Shown: positions 37,281 to 47,146, counted from the stretch's first letter. The stretch is DNA of 64,000 bases from Bryobacter aggregatus MPL3 (GCF_000702445.1 NZ_JNIF01000003.1:3658001-3722000); one strand, 5' to 3'. Numbers and translations: made by a program. Notes: generated from the letters alone by a model not told the origin.

Positions 37281-37684
37281 GGCTGCGGCCTGGGATGTGT
37301 TTGCAATCTTCATGAATCTGGCCTCGGCAATTGGAACTGTCGAGGCCAGTTCCAGAACAACCCTCCGGAACTGGTCCTGGGTGAGTTCGAGCCCTGGTTC
37401 ACTAGCGGTCAGGAAAACGCGGCCGATTGGACATCGGCAGACGAGCAGCGGTTCCGTTCACTCGTCAGCAACTGAGCTACTCGATCTGCTCCCACATACT
37501 GAACGGACATATCGCCGAGGAAGACCAAGGGGGCTATCACTTGGGTCTCGCGAAGCTTCTCCAGGCAGGAAACGGAGTGAAAAGCAGGTGCAACGGGTAC
37601 ACCGGCAAGAATTTCACCACAAACTCATCAGGACGCAACACAATCGTCAAGAGAACGATATGATCGGCCGCTACGCTGTGTGCA
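37281..37684. other. Spacer between Gfo/Idh gene and TonB receptor gene
   Basis: No gene can be supported. A perfect 9-bp inverted repeat (CTGGCCTCG at 37318-37326, CGAGGCCAG at 37341-37349) lies just after the oxidoreductase stop and may end its transcript. A stop-free stretch (about 37358-37471) reads PPELVLGEFEPWFTSGQENAAD in parts and could be a gene remnant. It should also hold the promoter of the receptor gene; none is clear. Confidence 0.4.
37318..37349 (+). terminator. Hairpin after the Gfo/Idh oxidoreductase gene
   Basis: A 9-bp perfect stem with a 14-base loop starts 38 bases after the stop. Only TTCC follows, so termination strength is uncertain. Confidence 0.4.
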
Positions 37685-40600
37685 ATGATCAGACGTTCTT
37701 CTCGTTTTCCTGCTCCCGCAGCATGCCTAGCGCTACTGCTGGCTGTAAGTTGTAGTCTCTGGGCCCAGTTCGATACGGCTACTGTAGTTGGCACCATCCG
37801 TGACGCTACCGGTTCTGCCATCACAGATTCCGACATTACCCTTCTCAACCAAGGCACTGGCTCGATTGCCAGAACCAAGACCGACTCCGGTGGCAATTTC
37901 ACCCTGACCAATGTCAGAATCGGCACTTACACCGTAACCGCCGAAGCCAGGGGTTTCTCGAAGGCCGTGGCCAAGGATATTGTCGTCAATGTCAACGCCC
38001 GCCAGCGCGTCGACCTCATGCTCGCCATCGGAACGGTGGCCGAGACGGTTGAAGTGACCAGTGCCGCGGCTCTCCTCGATACCGATTCGAGCAAACGCAA
38101 TCAGGTCATCAATGGCACCGCAATCGTCGAGCTGCCGCTGAACGGCCGCGCTTACAGTGACCTCGCGTTGCTCACTACGGGTGTGGTGAAGTCGCCCTCC
38201 TCAGGTAGCCGCGAAGGCTCTTTCAATGTCAACGGGCTTCGCAGCACCTATAACAATTACATTCTCGATGGCATCGACAACAATGCCTACGGCACCAGCA
38301 ACCAGGGCTTCCAGAACCAGGTGGCACAACCCTCGCCCGACTCGATCGTCGAGTTCGAAGTGATCACCAATAACTACAGCGCCGAATATGGCCGCAGCGG
38401 CGGCGCGACGATCAACGTCGCGATGCGCTCCGGCACTAACGGCTTTCATGGCACGGCCTATGAGTTCCTGCGCAACACCTCGCTGAACGCAGCGAGCTAT
38501 ACCTTCGGTCAACGCCCCTCGAATTTCCGCAAGCCGACTCTCAACCAGAACCAGTTCGGCGCCACCTTCAGTGGCCCGATTGTCAAGAATCGCGTGTTCT
38601 TCTTTACCGACTATGAGGGGCTGCGCAACATCCAGCGCAACCGCAGCTTCTCCAGTTTGCCGACGCTGAACGACCGGCTGGGCATTCTGCCCGTGACAGT
38701 ACGCAACCCGCAGACGGGCAAGATCTATCCGGCAAACACCCAGATTCCGAAGGCGGACATCTCGCCTTTTGCCTATCGAGTGTTGAATGACCTGCCTGGC
38801 CTCACCGCTGCGGGACGCTCGAATAACTATGAGCAACTCTCGCGCGATAAAGCGTATGCCGATAAGTTCGATGCGAAGATCGATGGCCAGATCAGCAGCC
38901 ACCAGTCCGCGTTTCTGCGCATCAGCCAGAGCAAGCGCAATCAGTATCAGGATTCCACCTTTCCAGGCCCTTCGGGTGGCAACGGCACTACGCTCTGGGT
39001 ACTGAATCAGCAGGCAGCAGCAGCCTACACCTGGACGTTGAGCCCGACCTCGGTGCTCGAAGGACGCTTCGGTGTTTCGCGCACGAATGCCGGCAAGAAG
39101 CCGCCCTTTCTCGGCGGGGCAGACATGGAGGCCGCCTATGGAATCGTCGGGTTGCCCAAGGACCCGGTGCTCTCTGGCGGACTGCTCCCGATCCAGCTTT
39201 CGGGCTTTACCGGCCTCGGACGCCAGTCCACCATTCCGCAGTTTCAGAATCCGCTTAGCTTCAACTCAAAGCTCAACTATTCGAAGATCTTCAACCGGCA
39301 CTCGATGAAGTTCGGCTATGAGAATGTTGTGATCCGCACCCAGGTTCTGGACGTGAATCCGATGTACGGGAACGATCAGTATCTCGGCGCCTTCAGCCGA
39401 CCGACCTGCGCGCAACTCGGCCAGGACGCGAGTTGTAGCATCGCCGCTGACGCCGCCAGCTATTCCCTCGCCGACTTCCTGTTCGGCCAGAGAAGCGCCT
39501 TCTCCCTGTCCACCAATGTGATCGGCAACTATCGTCAGCATGAGCACTTCCTATACGTGCAGGACGACTTCAAGGTGAGCTCGAAGCTGACGCTCAACCT
39601 GGGACTGCGCTGGGAGTTCGCAACGCCGCGTTGGGAACGAGACAATGCACTGTCGAACTTTGATCCCACCACGCGTACGATGCTGCTGGCAAAGAATGGC
39701 AGCATCTATGACCGCGCGCTCGTGAATCCCTACTACAAGGACTGGGCGCCGCGTCTCGGTTTTGCCTACAATGCCTTCTCAAAGACTGTCTTCCGCGGCG
39801 GCTATGGCATCAGCTATGTGCACCAGAACCGCATGGGCTCGGGCGACTTGCTCGGCATTAACGGCCCCCAAGTGGTGATCGCGCAGATCCAGCAGACAGA
39901 CCCGACCTCGCCCACCTTCCGCAATACGGACCAGGGCTATCCACTCGATATGGCTTCGCCTTCGAAGTTCAATCCGCAGACCTCGAACGTCCTCTACATG
40001 CCGAAGGATACGCCCGACCCCCGCGTGCAGAGCTGGTATGTCTCCGTGCAGCGCGAGCTTGGCTGGAACCTGGTTCTCGATATCGGCTACATTGGCAACT
40101 ATGGCGTCAACCTGCCGGTGATGGGGGATTACAACCAGGCGGCTCCCCAACCTACACCGACCTCGAACCTTTCGCTCAATGCCCGCCGCCCGATTCAGGG
40201 CTTTGGCGCGGTGAGCTGGTTTAACACTGGCGGTTTTAGTGACTACAACGGCCTTCAGGTAAAGTTGCAACGCCGCTTCGCCAACGGCTTACACTTGCTC
40301 AACTCGTTCACATATTCAAAGACGATGGACAACAGCACGCAGGCGCTTGATGATCGCAACGGCAACCAATCGAGCGTGCAGGATATTCATAACCTGGCGG
40401 CCGAGAAGGCCGCATCGACCTACGATCAGAAGTACGTCGACGTTCTGAGCCTTGTGTATCAGCTTCCTTTTGGCAAGGGCCAGAAGTATGGAGCCTCCAT
40501 GCCGACCGTCGTCAATCATGTTCTCGGTGGTTGGGAACTGACCGTGATTAACAACGCGATTTCGGCGCCTCCGATCAATCTTCGCGCGTGGAGCGGATCT

Positions 40601-41011
40601 GTTCCGTCGCAGTTCCAGACAGTGGGCAATCTCCCCGCGTGGAAGGGGGGCGAAGCGTTCCGTCCGAATATCACGGGTCCAATCGTTGCGGAGGGGAGCG
40701 CCAAGACGGTGGACAACTTCTTCAACAAGGACAACATCCAGCTTCCGACCGACCCGACGAAGCCCTTCGGCAATGCCGGCCGTAACATTGCCCGTGCCTT
40801 TCCGTTGAACCAGATGGATCTTGGTCTGTTCAAGAACTTCGCGCTGCCGCGTGAAGGGATGCGCCTCCAGTTCCGCTCCGAGTTCTTCAACGCACTCAAT
40901 CACACCAACTTCACCGCACCCAACGGTGATCGTTCGAGCGCGGCATTCGGTACGGTGCGTGGCACCTTCCAGCCCCGCCAGATTCAGTTCGCACTGAAAC
41001 TAACCTTCTAA
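37685..41011 (+). CDS. TonB-dependent receptor with carboxypeptidase-regulatory domain (Oar-like)
   Basis: A 1,108-residue outer-membrane protein. A signal peptide (ending WAQ near residue 27) is followed by a carboxypeptidase-regulatory-like domain (VVGTIRDATGSAITD near residues 33-47 onward). A plug-like region with VEVTSAAALLDT and VELPLNGRAYSDLALL comes next, then a beta-barrel ending in an aromatic-rich strand with a C-terminal phenylalanine (FALKLTF). This is the Oar/TonB architecture that is abundant in Acidobacteriota. It probably imports polysaccharide fragments or other large substrates, or acts in adhesion. A strong terminator follows. Confidence 0.92.
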   Translation: MIRRSSRFPAPAACLALLLAVSCSLWAQFDTATVVGTIRDATGSAITDSDITLLNQGTGSIARTKTDSGGNFTLTNVRIGTYTVTAEARGFSKAVAKDIVVNVNARQRVDLMLAIGTVAETVEVTSAAALLDTDSSKRNQVINGTAIVELPLNGRAYSDLALLTTGVVKSPSSGSREGSFNVNGLRSTYNNYILDGIDNNAYGTSNQGFQNQVAQPSPDSIVEFEVITNNYSAEYGRSGGATINVAMRSGTNGFHGTAYEFLRNTSLNAASYTFGQRPSNFRKPTLNQNQFGATFSGPIVKNRVFFFTDYEGLRNIQRNRSFSSLPTLNDRLGILPVTVRNPQTGKIYPANTQIPKADISPFAYRVLNDLPGLTAAGRSNNYEQLSRDKAYADKFDAKIDGQISSHQSAFLRISQSKRNQYQDSTFPGPSGGNGTTLWVLNQQAAAAYTWTLSPTSVLEGRFGVSRTNAGKKPPFLGGADMEAAYGIVGLPKDPVLSGGLLPIQLSGFTGLGRQSTIPQFQNPLSFNSKLNYSKIFNRHSMKFGYENVVIRTQVLDVNPMYGNDQYLGAFSRPTCAQLGQDASCSIAADAASYSLADFLFGQRSAFSLSTNVIGNYRQHEHFLYVQDDFKVSSKLTLNLGLRWEFATPRWERDNALSNFDPTTRTMLLAKNGSIYDRALVNPYYKDWAPRLGFAYNAFSKTVFRGGYGISYVHQNRMGSGDLLGINGPQVVIAQIQQTDPTSPTFRNTDQGYPLDMASPSKFNPQTSNVLYMPKDTPDPRVQSWYVSVQRELGWNLVLDIGYIGNYGVNLPVMGDYNQAAPQPTPTSNLSLNARRPIQGFGAVSWFNTGGFSDYNGLQVKLQRRFANGLHLLNSFTYSKTMDNSTQALDDRNGNQSSVQDIHNLAAEKAASTYDQKYVDVLSLVYQLPFGKGQKYGASMPTVVNHVLGGWELTVINNAISAPPINLRAWSGSVPSQFQTVGNLPAWKGGEAFRPNITGPIVAEGSAKTVDNFFNKDNIQLPTDPTKPFGNAGRNIARAFPLNQMDLGLFKNFALPREGMRLQFRSEFFNALNHTNFTAPNGDRSSAAFGTVRGTFQPRQIQFALKLTF

Positions 41012-41060
41012 GCGCAAGCAAACAGTTGCAGGGGAACGCGCCGCGTTTTTCTGGGTTTCG

Positions 41061-41094
41061 AGTGGGCCGCTCCTTCGGGAGCGGCCCACTTTTT
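41061..41094 (+). terminator. Rho-independent terminator of the TonB receptor gene
   Basis: A 13-bp perfect stem (AGTGGGCCGCTCC/GGAGCGGCCCACT) capped by a TTCG tetraloop is followed by TTTT. This is the strongest terminator in the window. Confidence 0.93.
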
Positions 41095-41474
41095 GTTGAC
41101 TGTCACTTCGCACGTGTATGACCAGCGGCTGTGGACAAGTCTCCACTTTCTCCAAGCTTCGCGAGATTGCACGTCAAGAGTACAGTAGCTCTTGGGATCG
41201 ATCCTTCGACGCACTTGCGGCGGAACGGGTCAAAATACGTCAGCTCCGGCACGCTGAGGTCAAGCGAACCAGATCGAACCGAATCCATCGATCGAGCCGG
41301 GATCTTCTTTCTGGTTTCGAAGGTCGTATGCGCTGGCGAAAATCAGCGGCGCGCGAAGAGAAAAGTCAGCCCATCCTAAAGCGGCGGAGCGCCACTTGTG
41401 CAGCCCACAACGCCGTGACAGTGCGAGAAGGATGATCTCTCCAACCAGTTCTGCCGCCTGCGGCTATTCTTTAA
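41095..41474. other. Spacer between convergent receptor and phosphodiesterase genes
   Basis: No gene is supported. Short open frames on both strands lack ribosome-binding sites and resemble no known protein. The stretch lies between two terminators facing each other, so it is probably not transcribed. Confidence 0.5.
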
Positions 41475-41506
41475 TAAAAAAGGCCGCCCCGGAAGGAGCG
41501 GCCTTT
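41475..41506 (-). terminator. Rho-independent terminator of the phosphodiesterase gene
   Basis: On the minus strand, AAAGGCCGC and GCGGCCTTT pair around a 10-base loop and run into TTTTTTATTAA, just downstream of the glycerophosphodiesterase stop. Confidence 0.85.
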
Positions 41507-41519
41507 GGACTTGGAGCGT

Positions 41520-42539
41520 CTACTGGCGAGGGAAGAGATCGGGGTTGTCGGTGAACAAGCCGTCAACGTGGTATTCGGTGACGTACTTGCGCATCGCGGC
41601 AGACAGATCGGCTGGCTTGTCGGGCAGCGCCGCGTACATCCTTTCGATCTGCTTTTGCATCTCGATGGGCAGGTTCGGGTACTGCGTCTTTGCCGGGCGG
41701 AGCAGGAAGGTGTAGGGAACTACGGAGAGACCGGCCTCATGCGCCTGGGCGACGATTTCGGGCTTTCGGTCAACGATCATGGTGCTGGGCGCGATGCCGG
41801 TAGCGAAGGTCTTGAGTTCCTTCAGGTTTTCGGGTGTGAGCCAGCGGTTCACCTGGGCTTCCGAGCCCATCAGGAAGCTACGCGGAACGCCGGGAAGCAG
41901 CTTGGCCAAACGGCGCAGGCTGTCTTCTTCGAACACCTGCAGGTGAACGACCGGGCGGCCTTTGAACATTCTCACTTGCCCGTTGGCGTCAATGAGATCG
42001 TGCTTCTTCAGTGCATCGGCGACGGCCTTCTCGAGATCGATGCCTTTCTCAAGCAGGCGGCCGGGGTTCTTGAGTTCCGGGAAAAAACCTGCCTTTCCTT
42101 TGACAATCGCAACGGCTTCGTCAAAGGTGAGTACCTTCAGGCCTTTGTACTTGGGATCGAACCAGGAGCCTGCGTCGAGCTGCTTGATTTCAGCGACGGT
42201 GAAGTCTTCGATGTACCAGTGCTTAGTGGTTTTGCCGTTCCTCGTGACGTTGGTGAAGCGGTCCGGGAAGAGTTCTTCCACATTGGTGACGCGCTCGAGC
42301 GAGGGGTCATGCGAGCAGATGAGGACGCCATCCTTACTGAGGGAAAGGTCTTGCTCGACGTAATCGGCTCCTTGCTGGATCGCAAGGCGATAGGCTTCGA
42401 CGGTATGCTCGGGCACGTATGCTGAGGCGCCTCGATGCGCGATGAGATAGGTCGCCGGAGGAGCTGCCTGCAAGAACAGGCTGCCAAGGGTCAGACCCAG
42501 CAGGAAGAGGGAGGATGAGTGTGGATTGGGGAAATGCAC
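41520..42539 (-). CDS. Glycerophosphodiester phosphodiesterase, exported
   Basis: A 339-residue GDPD-family enzyme with a signal peptide (ends QAAP near residue 27). HRGASAYVPEHT carries the first catalytic histidine, EQDLSLSKDGVLICSHD the metal-binding acid residues and the second histidine. The enzyme hydrolyses deacylated phospholipids to glycerol-3-phosphate and an alcohol in the periplasm. It is closer to the long GlpQ type than to the cytoplasmic UgpQ type. A clear terminator follows. Confidence 0.9.
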   Translation of the reverse strand: MHFPNPHSSSLFLLGLTLGSLFLQAAPPATYLIAHRGASAYVPEHTVEAYRLAIQQGADYVEQDLSLSKDGVLICSHDPSLERVTNVEELFPDRFTNVTRNGKTTKHWYIEDFTVAEIKQLDAGSWFDPKYKGLKVLTFDEAVAIVKGKAGFFPELKNPGRLLEKGIDLEKAVADALKKHDLIDANGQVRMFKGRPVVHLQVFEEDSLRRLAKLLPGVPRSFLMGSEAQVNRWLTPENLKELKTFATGIAPSTMIVDRKPEIVAQAHEAGLSVVPYTFLLRPAKTQYPNLPIEMQKQIERMYAALPDKPADLSAAMRKYVTEYHVDGLFTDNPDLFPRQ

Positions 42540-42678
42540 GCTTCATGCTAGCGGGCTGAGATTACGAGAGCGTGAACGGAATTGAAGACCTTTGATGTGC
42601 TGGGGAGAAACATAGATCGCAGTCTATCGGTCTCAAGAGACGTGGATCTGTATGTGGAAAATTGAGGAGGAAAGTGAA

Positions 42679-42754
<76 letters not shown>

Positions 42755-42782
42755 GTTTCTGGCGGGGAATCTTTAGATTACC

Positions 42783-43892
42783 ATGAAGCCAGCGCGGAGC
42801 CAACTGCGTCACTCTTTTTGTTGCAGGCTTCTTTCTATGTTGATCCAGATTCTCGTCCCCGTCCTCCTCTTCGCCCAACAGTCTCCGGCTCCCAAGCCGG
42901 ACCCCGACGATCCAGGCCCTCCTGTGGTCAAGCGCGGTCCGAATGCAACCCACAAGGCACCTACCAATAAGGGCCCCAATATCATCTCGGGCGACCCTCC
43001 CGCTTCTGAAATTGGCACTGCAAAGCCGGTGGATCCCAATGCGACAGAACCTCGTGATCCTGAAGCAAAGATCGACCCGAAGAAACCCATCATCGACATC
43101 TCCGCCAGTATCCCCCGTACTCGTGTCAACGACCCGCTCATCAATCGCGCTTCCGAAGCTTCCTCCGACTACAACGCCACTCTGCCCAACTTCTTATGCG
43201 ATGAGATTGTCCTGCGCATGATGAGCAACGCGAAGCCTCCCAAGTGGAAAAAGGAAGATAAGGTCGAAGTGGAGGTGATGTATGTGGACGGGAAGGAGGA
43301 CTATCGCAATGTCCGGATCAATGGCAAGGTCCTGAAGTCCGGCTCCCCAGAAGACTCAGGCTCCTGGTCGACCGGCGATTGGGGCACACTGCTGATGGAC
43401 GTGTTGCACCCCTCCACTGATGCTGCCTTCAAGAAGCGGGGCAAGGACAAAATTGCCGGTATCGATTGTGACATCTACGACTTCACGGTCGAGAAGTCGA
43501 ACTCACACTGGGTGATTCGCTATGGCAAACCCATCAAGCCTGCCTACAAGGGGGCTATCTGGATTGATCATGAGGGCGCGCGCGTGCTTCGGATCGAGAT
43601 GCAAGGCCGCCAACTCCCACAGGACTACGAACTGGACGCCGTCGAGACGATGGTGGAATACGGCTGGGTCACGATCAAGGACAAGAAGTATCTGCTTCCC
43701 ACCAAGAGTGAGAATCTCGCCTGCTGGCGCTACACGAATCGTTGTGCGATGAATGAGCTGGAATTCAAGAACTACCGCCGCTTCTCTACGGAGTCGTCGA
43801 TCTCGACAACAGAATCAGAGATCAGCTTCGAGGACAAAGAAGCTGCTAAGCCTGTTCCTCCGAAGCCGGCAACGACGAAAAAGAAGAACTAG
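42783..43892 (+). CDS. Secreted hypothetical protein, Pro/Lys-rich N-terminus
   Basis: A 369-residue protein of unknown function. The basic start plus LLSMLIQILVPVLLFAQQ forms a signal peptide; an internal ATG at 42837 is an alternative start with a shorter n-region. Residues of about 35-105 are a low-complexity Pro/Asp/Lys-rich linker. The C-terminal 250 residues form a beta-rich domain (YNATLPNFLCDEIVLRMM, HWVIRYGKPIKPAYKGAIW and MVEYGWVTIKDKKYLLPTKS in pieces), reminiscent of outer-membrane lipoprotein-sorting-type folds common in Acidobacteriota. No catalytic motif is seen. Confidence 0.78.
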   Translation: MKPARSQLRHSFCCRLLSMLIQILVPVLLFAQQSPAPKPDPDDPGPPVVKRGPNATHKAPTNKGPNIISGDPPASEIGTAKPVDPNATEPRDPEAKIDPKKPIIDISASIPRTRVNDPLINRASEASSDYNATLPNFLCDEIVLRMMSNAKPPKWKKEDKVEVEVMYVDGKEDYRNVRINGKVLKSGSPEDSGSWSTGDWGTLLMDVLHPSTDAAFKKRGKDKIAGIDCDIYDFTVEKSNSHWVIRYGKPIKPAYKGAIWIDHEGARVLRIEMQGRQLPQDYELDAVETMVEYGWVTIKDKKYLLPTKSENLACWRYTNRCAMNELEFKNYRRFSTESSISTTESEISFEDKEAAKPVPPKPATTKKKN

Positions 43893-44500
43893 CAGCGGAG
43901 TCTCAACAGGTCTTGCCTCTCTCGTAGTGTCCGGACTCGTGTGTGGTATGAGCCCGTTAGATTGGTGGAGCCAGAGCAGACCGGCGAATTTCGGTAACTG
44001 GCTCTTAGTCCTGTCTGAGTGACCGCAAGTGCGGGAGTATCAGATTTCATGAAATGACCCCGCTGGTGAGGCTGGTGCGAACTGGATCCCGATAGCGATG
44101 GTAGTGGCTGGCCGTTCATCCGCATAAAGGACTGAGGAAGCAGTTCGAGAATGATCCTCGATGGCGACGCTGGGCTGCTTTTTGAGTTGCGGTGATTGCC
44201 AGTGATTTGAGGAGACGGGCTGACACTGCGGTCAGGTGGGGCCAGTCCTAAGGCCGGCCCGGAAATGAAGTTGGCTGTGACCCGGCCTTACGAGACGCTC
44301 TCTTTTGTCACGAACTGGAGGCATGCCGGGCCGCGGAGCCGATACGGGCAAGAACTGCGATCTACCAAGCCTGCCCAACTTGGGAAAACGATACTGAGGG
44401 GCGATGTTGGAGCAGGCTGCGGCCCGCTCCAATATCCAACCAGCTTCTGTCAGAGTTCTCCAGTCGTCAGCCTTGGCGCGCTCCGCATCCCAGTTCCCAA
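43893..44500. other. Gene-free 600-base stretch
   Basis: No supported gene. Several short open frames on both strands lack ribosome-binding sites and recognisable motifs. The plus strand is G-rich with several small inverted repeats (for example CCGC/GCGG near 44026). It could be a decayed mobile element or a non-coding RNA; neither can be shown. Confidence 0.4.
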
Positions 44501-46018
44501 TTAGACCGTGGCGAGGGCGGCGAGTTCCTGGCCTGTTGCCTCTTCCACCTCACGGTGTAACGAGTTGCCATGGGAGTCCATGGTGACGATCGCCGCAAAG
44601 TCGTGGACGTCCAGATGCCACATCGCTTCTGGAATGCCAAACTCCATCAGATCGACTCCCGCCACTTGCTGCACGGTCCGCGCATAGAATTGCGCCGCGC
44701 CGCCAATGCCGTTCAAGTACACCGCGCCAAATTGCTGCAGCGCTGCACTGGTTTTGGCACCCATGCCGCCCTTGCCGATCACCGCACGCACACCGTACTT
44801 CTCGATAATCGTCGCTTGATAGGGCTCCTCGCGGCTGGAGGTTGTGGGGCCTGCGGCTTTCACCTGCCAAGTCTCTCCGGTCTTCAGCATCACCGGACCG
44901 CAGTGATAAATGATCTGCCCGTTCAAGTCCATCGGGGGCGGCGTTTTCATCAGGTGCGCGTGGACCGCATCGCGGCCAGTATACACGCGGCCCCGGATCA
45001 ACACGACGTCACCGACTTTCAACTCGCGCACCTGAGCTTCCGTAATCGGCGCGGTCAACACCACTTCTCTTCCGCTCAAGGGGAAGCCGCTTTCCTGCGA
45101 CATCTTTTCGATGGGCCGCTCCGGATCCCGGTACAGCCACTGCTTGATCGCACCGCTCTTGGCATCGAGCAGAACGCCCAGACGGCGGAATGCCCAGCAA
45201 TCATAAGCAACGCTGACAAAGAAGCTGGCGGGCAATCGATTGGCCGCGACAATCTTGCAGCCAATCAGACTCGCCTTGCCGCCAAAGCCCATGGCGCCGA
45301 CAGAGATTTTGTTGGCTTCCTCCATGATCTCGGCCTCCAGCTTGGCCAGCACCGGATCTGGGTTCGTATCGTCGAGAGTGCGGAACAGTTGTTCCTTGGC
45401 CAGCCAATAGCCATGCGCCCGATCGCTGCCGATGCAGACTCCGAGCGCGCCGGGTGCACAACCCTGTCCTTGGGCTTGCCACACCGCATGCAGAATGCAC
45501 TTGCGAACCCCTTCCAGGTCGCGTCCGGCCTTGCCGATGTTTTCGAGTGTCGCGGGCAGGGAATACTGAATGTTCTTGTTCTCGCAACCGCCGCCCTTCA
45601 ACAGCAGCTTCACTTCGATGTCGTCCTTCTCCCACTGCTCAAAATGGAAAACCGGCGTCTCATGCCCAAGATTGTCGCCGGAGTTCTGGCCCGTAATGCT
45701 GTCGACCGAATTGGGCCGCAGTTTGCCGCGCTTGGTGGCTTCGGCAACGGCAAGCTTCACTGCCTTCTTGAGCTCGATCTGGTTGACCCCCACCGGCGTG
45801 TGGATCAAAAAGGTGGGCATGCCGGTATCCTGGCAGATCGGCCCCTGGTCCTCGACGGCCATATCGATGTTGGTCGCGATGATACTTAGGGCCTGGGAGC
45901 TCTGTGTATTCGGCGTCTCGGAGGCCATGCTTGTTCCCATGGCGGCGCGCACATCCGGCGGCAAATTGACAGAGGTCTGGGTGATCAGTTCCAGCAGCGA
46001 GGCGGCGAGAAATTCCAT
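44501..46018 (-). CDS. Fumarate hydratase, class I (iron-sulfur type)
   Basis: A 505-residue fused class I fumarase (alpha and beta parts in one chain), which interconverts fumarate and malate in the TCA cycle. The likely [4Fe-4S] ligands are C62 in CQDTG, C187 in GCAPGALG and C274 in YDCWAFRR; their spacing fits the E. coli FumA pattern. GKGGMGAKT and CGPVML in the C-terminal half are typical of the beta part. A GGAAGA site precedes the ATG. It complements the sdhCAB operon at 4.4-7.8 kb. Confidence 0.93.
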   Translation of the reverse strand: MEFLAASLLELITQTSVNLPPDVRAAMGTSMASETPNTQSSQALSIIATNIDMAVEDQGPICQDTGMPTFLIHTPVGVNQIELKKAVKLAVAEATKRGKLRPNSVDSITGQNSGDNLGHETPVFHFEQWEKDDIEVKLLLKGGGCENKNIQYSLPATLENIGKAGRDLEGVRKCILHAVWQAQGQGCAPGALGVCIGSDRAHGYWLAKEQLFRTLDDTNPDPVLAKLEAEIMEEANKISVGAMGFGGKASLIGCKIVAANRLPASFFVSVAYDCWAFRRLGVLLDAKSGAIKQWLYRDPERPIEKMSQESGFPLSGREVVLTAPITEAQVRELKVGDVVLIRGRVYTGRDAVHAHLMKTPPPMDLNGQIIYHCGPVMLKTGETWQVKAAGPTTSSREEPYQATIIEKYGVRAVIGKGGMGAKTSAALQQFGAVYLNGIGGAAQFYARTVQQVAGVDLMEFGIPEAMWHLDVHDFAAIVTMDSHGNSLHREVEEATGQELAALATV

Positions 46019-46081
46019 ATTCTTCCAGCGTATTCCAAGATCTCTGTGGCGGAGTTCCCCCGCTCAGATTTCCCGCCTGTT

Positions 46082-47122
46082 CTAATGGAGAAAACGGACG
46101 GAGGCGCTCATCCCTGGCTTGATCCCCGCACCGGGGGAGAGGAACGCAACAATAGCGGTCCCCTGCCGGAGCTCGCGAATGGTTCCCTGGAGCGGAGTCT
46201 CTCCCGCTTCGGCGATTTGGACTAGCGCTTGTCCTTCCGGGCCAAGCTTCTTTGCCACGTCTTCGGGAATCTCCACCACCACTTCCATGGAGGTCAGATC
46301 GGTCGCGATCTCAAACAGGTCGTTCATATCGCGCGTAACTTCTTCTCCGGCATTTCTACGATGCTGGATCAGCAGGCCAGAAACAGGCGCCTTCACTTCG
46401 CCCGACAACATCTCTGCATCCGCATCTTCAATATCAGCGGTTTTCTCCTGCACCGCCGTTCTTGCCGTTTCCACGTTTGCCTGCAGGTTCGTCACGCGTG
46501 CGTCGGCGCTCTTGGCTGCCGCGTCCAGATCTTTGCTTTCACCGGCAAGGCGAAAGAATGCCGCCTCCGCTTTCTCGTAGGCCAATCTGGCGGCGGCCCC
46601 TTCTCGATAAAGCTTCTGGGTTTTCTCGAAAAGCCGCTGCGCGGTGTCGTACTCGGACCGAACTCTGGCCAGATCTGCGCTGGCCCTGCTTGCTTCCAGT
46701 CTTGCGGCGAGCACCTGACTCTCAAGCTCGCTCAACTTAGTCTTGGCGCGGTCCAGGTCCTCGACCGAGCGCTGCTTCTCTGTTTCTACCGCCGAGTTCT
46801 GGATCCGGGCGAGAACTTGCCCTTCAAAAACTTCCTGCCCGTCCACGACATCAACCGCTTCGAGGACTCCCTCTACCGGGGCCGCCACCAGCACTGTCTT
46901 CTGGGCGCGCAATTTTCCGGGATAGCTTTTGTGGAGCGGGTCGGGGAGCAGCGCAGGTTTCGATGCCTCTGCGGCCACCTTCTCCCGCTTGCGGTACTCC
47001 TGGTATCCCCACCAGGCAGCAATCGCAATCAAACACGCAATGAGCGCGACAGGGCCATACAATGCCCATCGGGAACTGAGAATTTTCCCAAGGCGCGACT
47101 GCATAAGGCCGGAGGAGTGCAT
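46082..47122 (-). CDS. HlyD/RND-type periplasmic adaptor protein
   Basis: An adaptor of about 346 residues. One N-terminal membrane anchor (ALYGPVALIACLIAIAAWWG) is followed by a lipoyl-like half (VLVAAPVEGVLEAVDVVDGQEV) and a long coiled coil (about residues 120-245, rich in Glu, Ala, Lys, Arg). The second lipoyl half (VKAPVSGLLIQHRRNAGEEV) and a beta-barrel domain close the chain. Such proteins bridge an inner-membrane ABC or RND pump to an outer-membrane channel. No pump is next to it; an FtsX-like permease/ATPase pair lies 10 kb away. A GTG nine bases upstream and an ATG at 47104 are alternative starts. It probably follows the Rrf2 gene in one transcript. Confidence 0.85.
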   Translation of the reverse strand: MHSSGLMQSRLGKILSSRWALYGPVALIACLIAIAAWWGYQEYRKREKVAAEASKPALLPDPLHKSYPGKLRAQKTVLVAAPVEGVLEAVDVVDGQEVFEGQVLARIQNSAVETEKQRSVEDLDRAKTKLSELESQVLAARLEASRASADLARVRSEYDTAQRLFEKTQKLYREGAAARLAYEKAEAAFFRLAGESKDLDAAAKSADARVTNLQANVETARTAVQEKTADIEDADAEMLSGEVKAPVSGLLIQHRRNAGEEVTRDMNDLFEIATDLTSMEVVVEIPEDVAKKLGPEGQALVQIAEAGETPLQGTIRELRQGTAIVAFLSPGAGIKPGMSASVRFLH

Positions 47123-47133
47123 GTTCTGCACTC
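47115..47133 (-). promoter_or_regulatory. Perfect palindrome before the adaptor gene
   Basis: GAGTGCA and TGCACTC are 7-base perfect arms around a 5-base loop. They lie between the Rrf2 gene stop and the adaptor coding region and overlap the adaptor's upstream start candidates. It could be an operator or a small hairpin affecting translation. Confidence 0.4.
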
Positions 47134-47146
47134 ATTGTCTATCAAG

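Noticed and set aside
37470-37500. tRNA-like D-arm sequence (GTAGCTCAGTTG on the minus strand)
   Set aside because: The anticodon and T arms cannot be formed around it, so it is a chance match.
44232-44432. Short minus-strand open frame suggesting a transposase remnant
   Set aside because: No transposase motif, terminal repeats or target duplication could be found.
44570-45889. Plus-strand open frame (439 codons) opposite the class I fumarase
   Set aside because: Shadow of the fumarase gene; no ribosome-binding site or domain.
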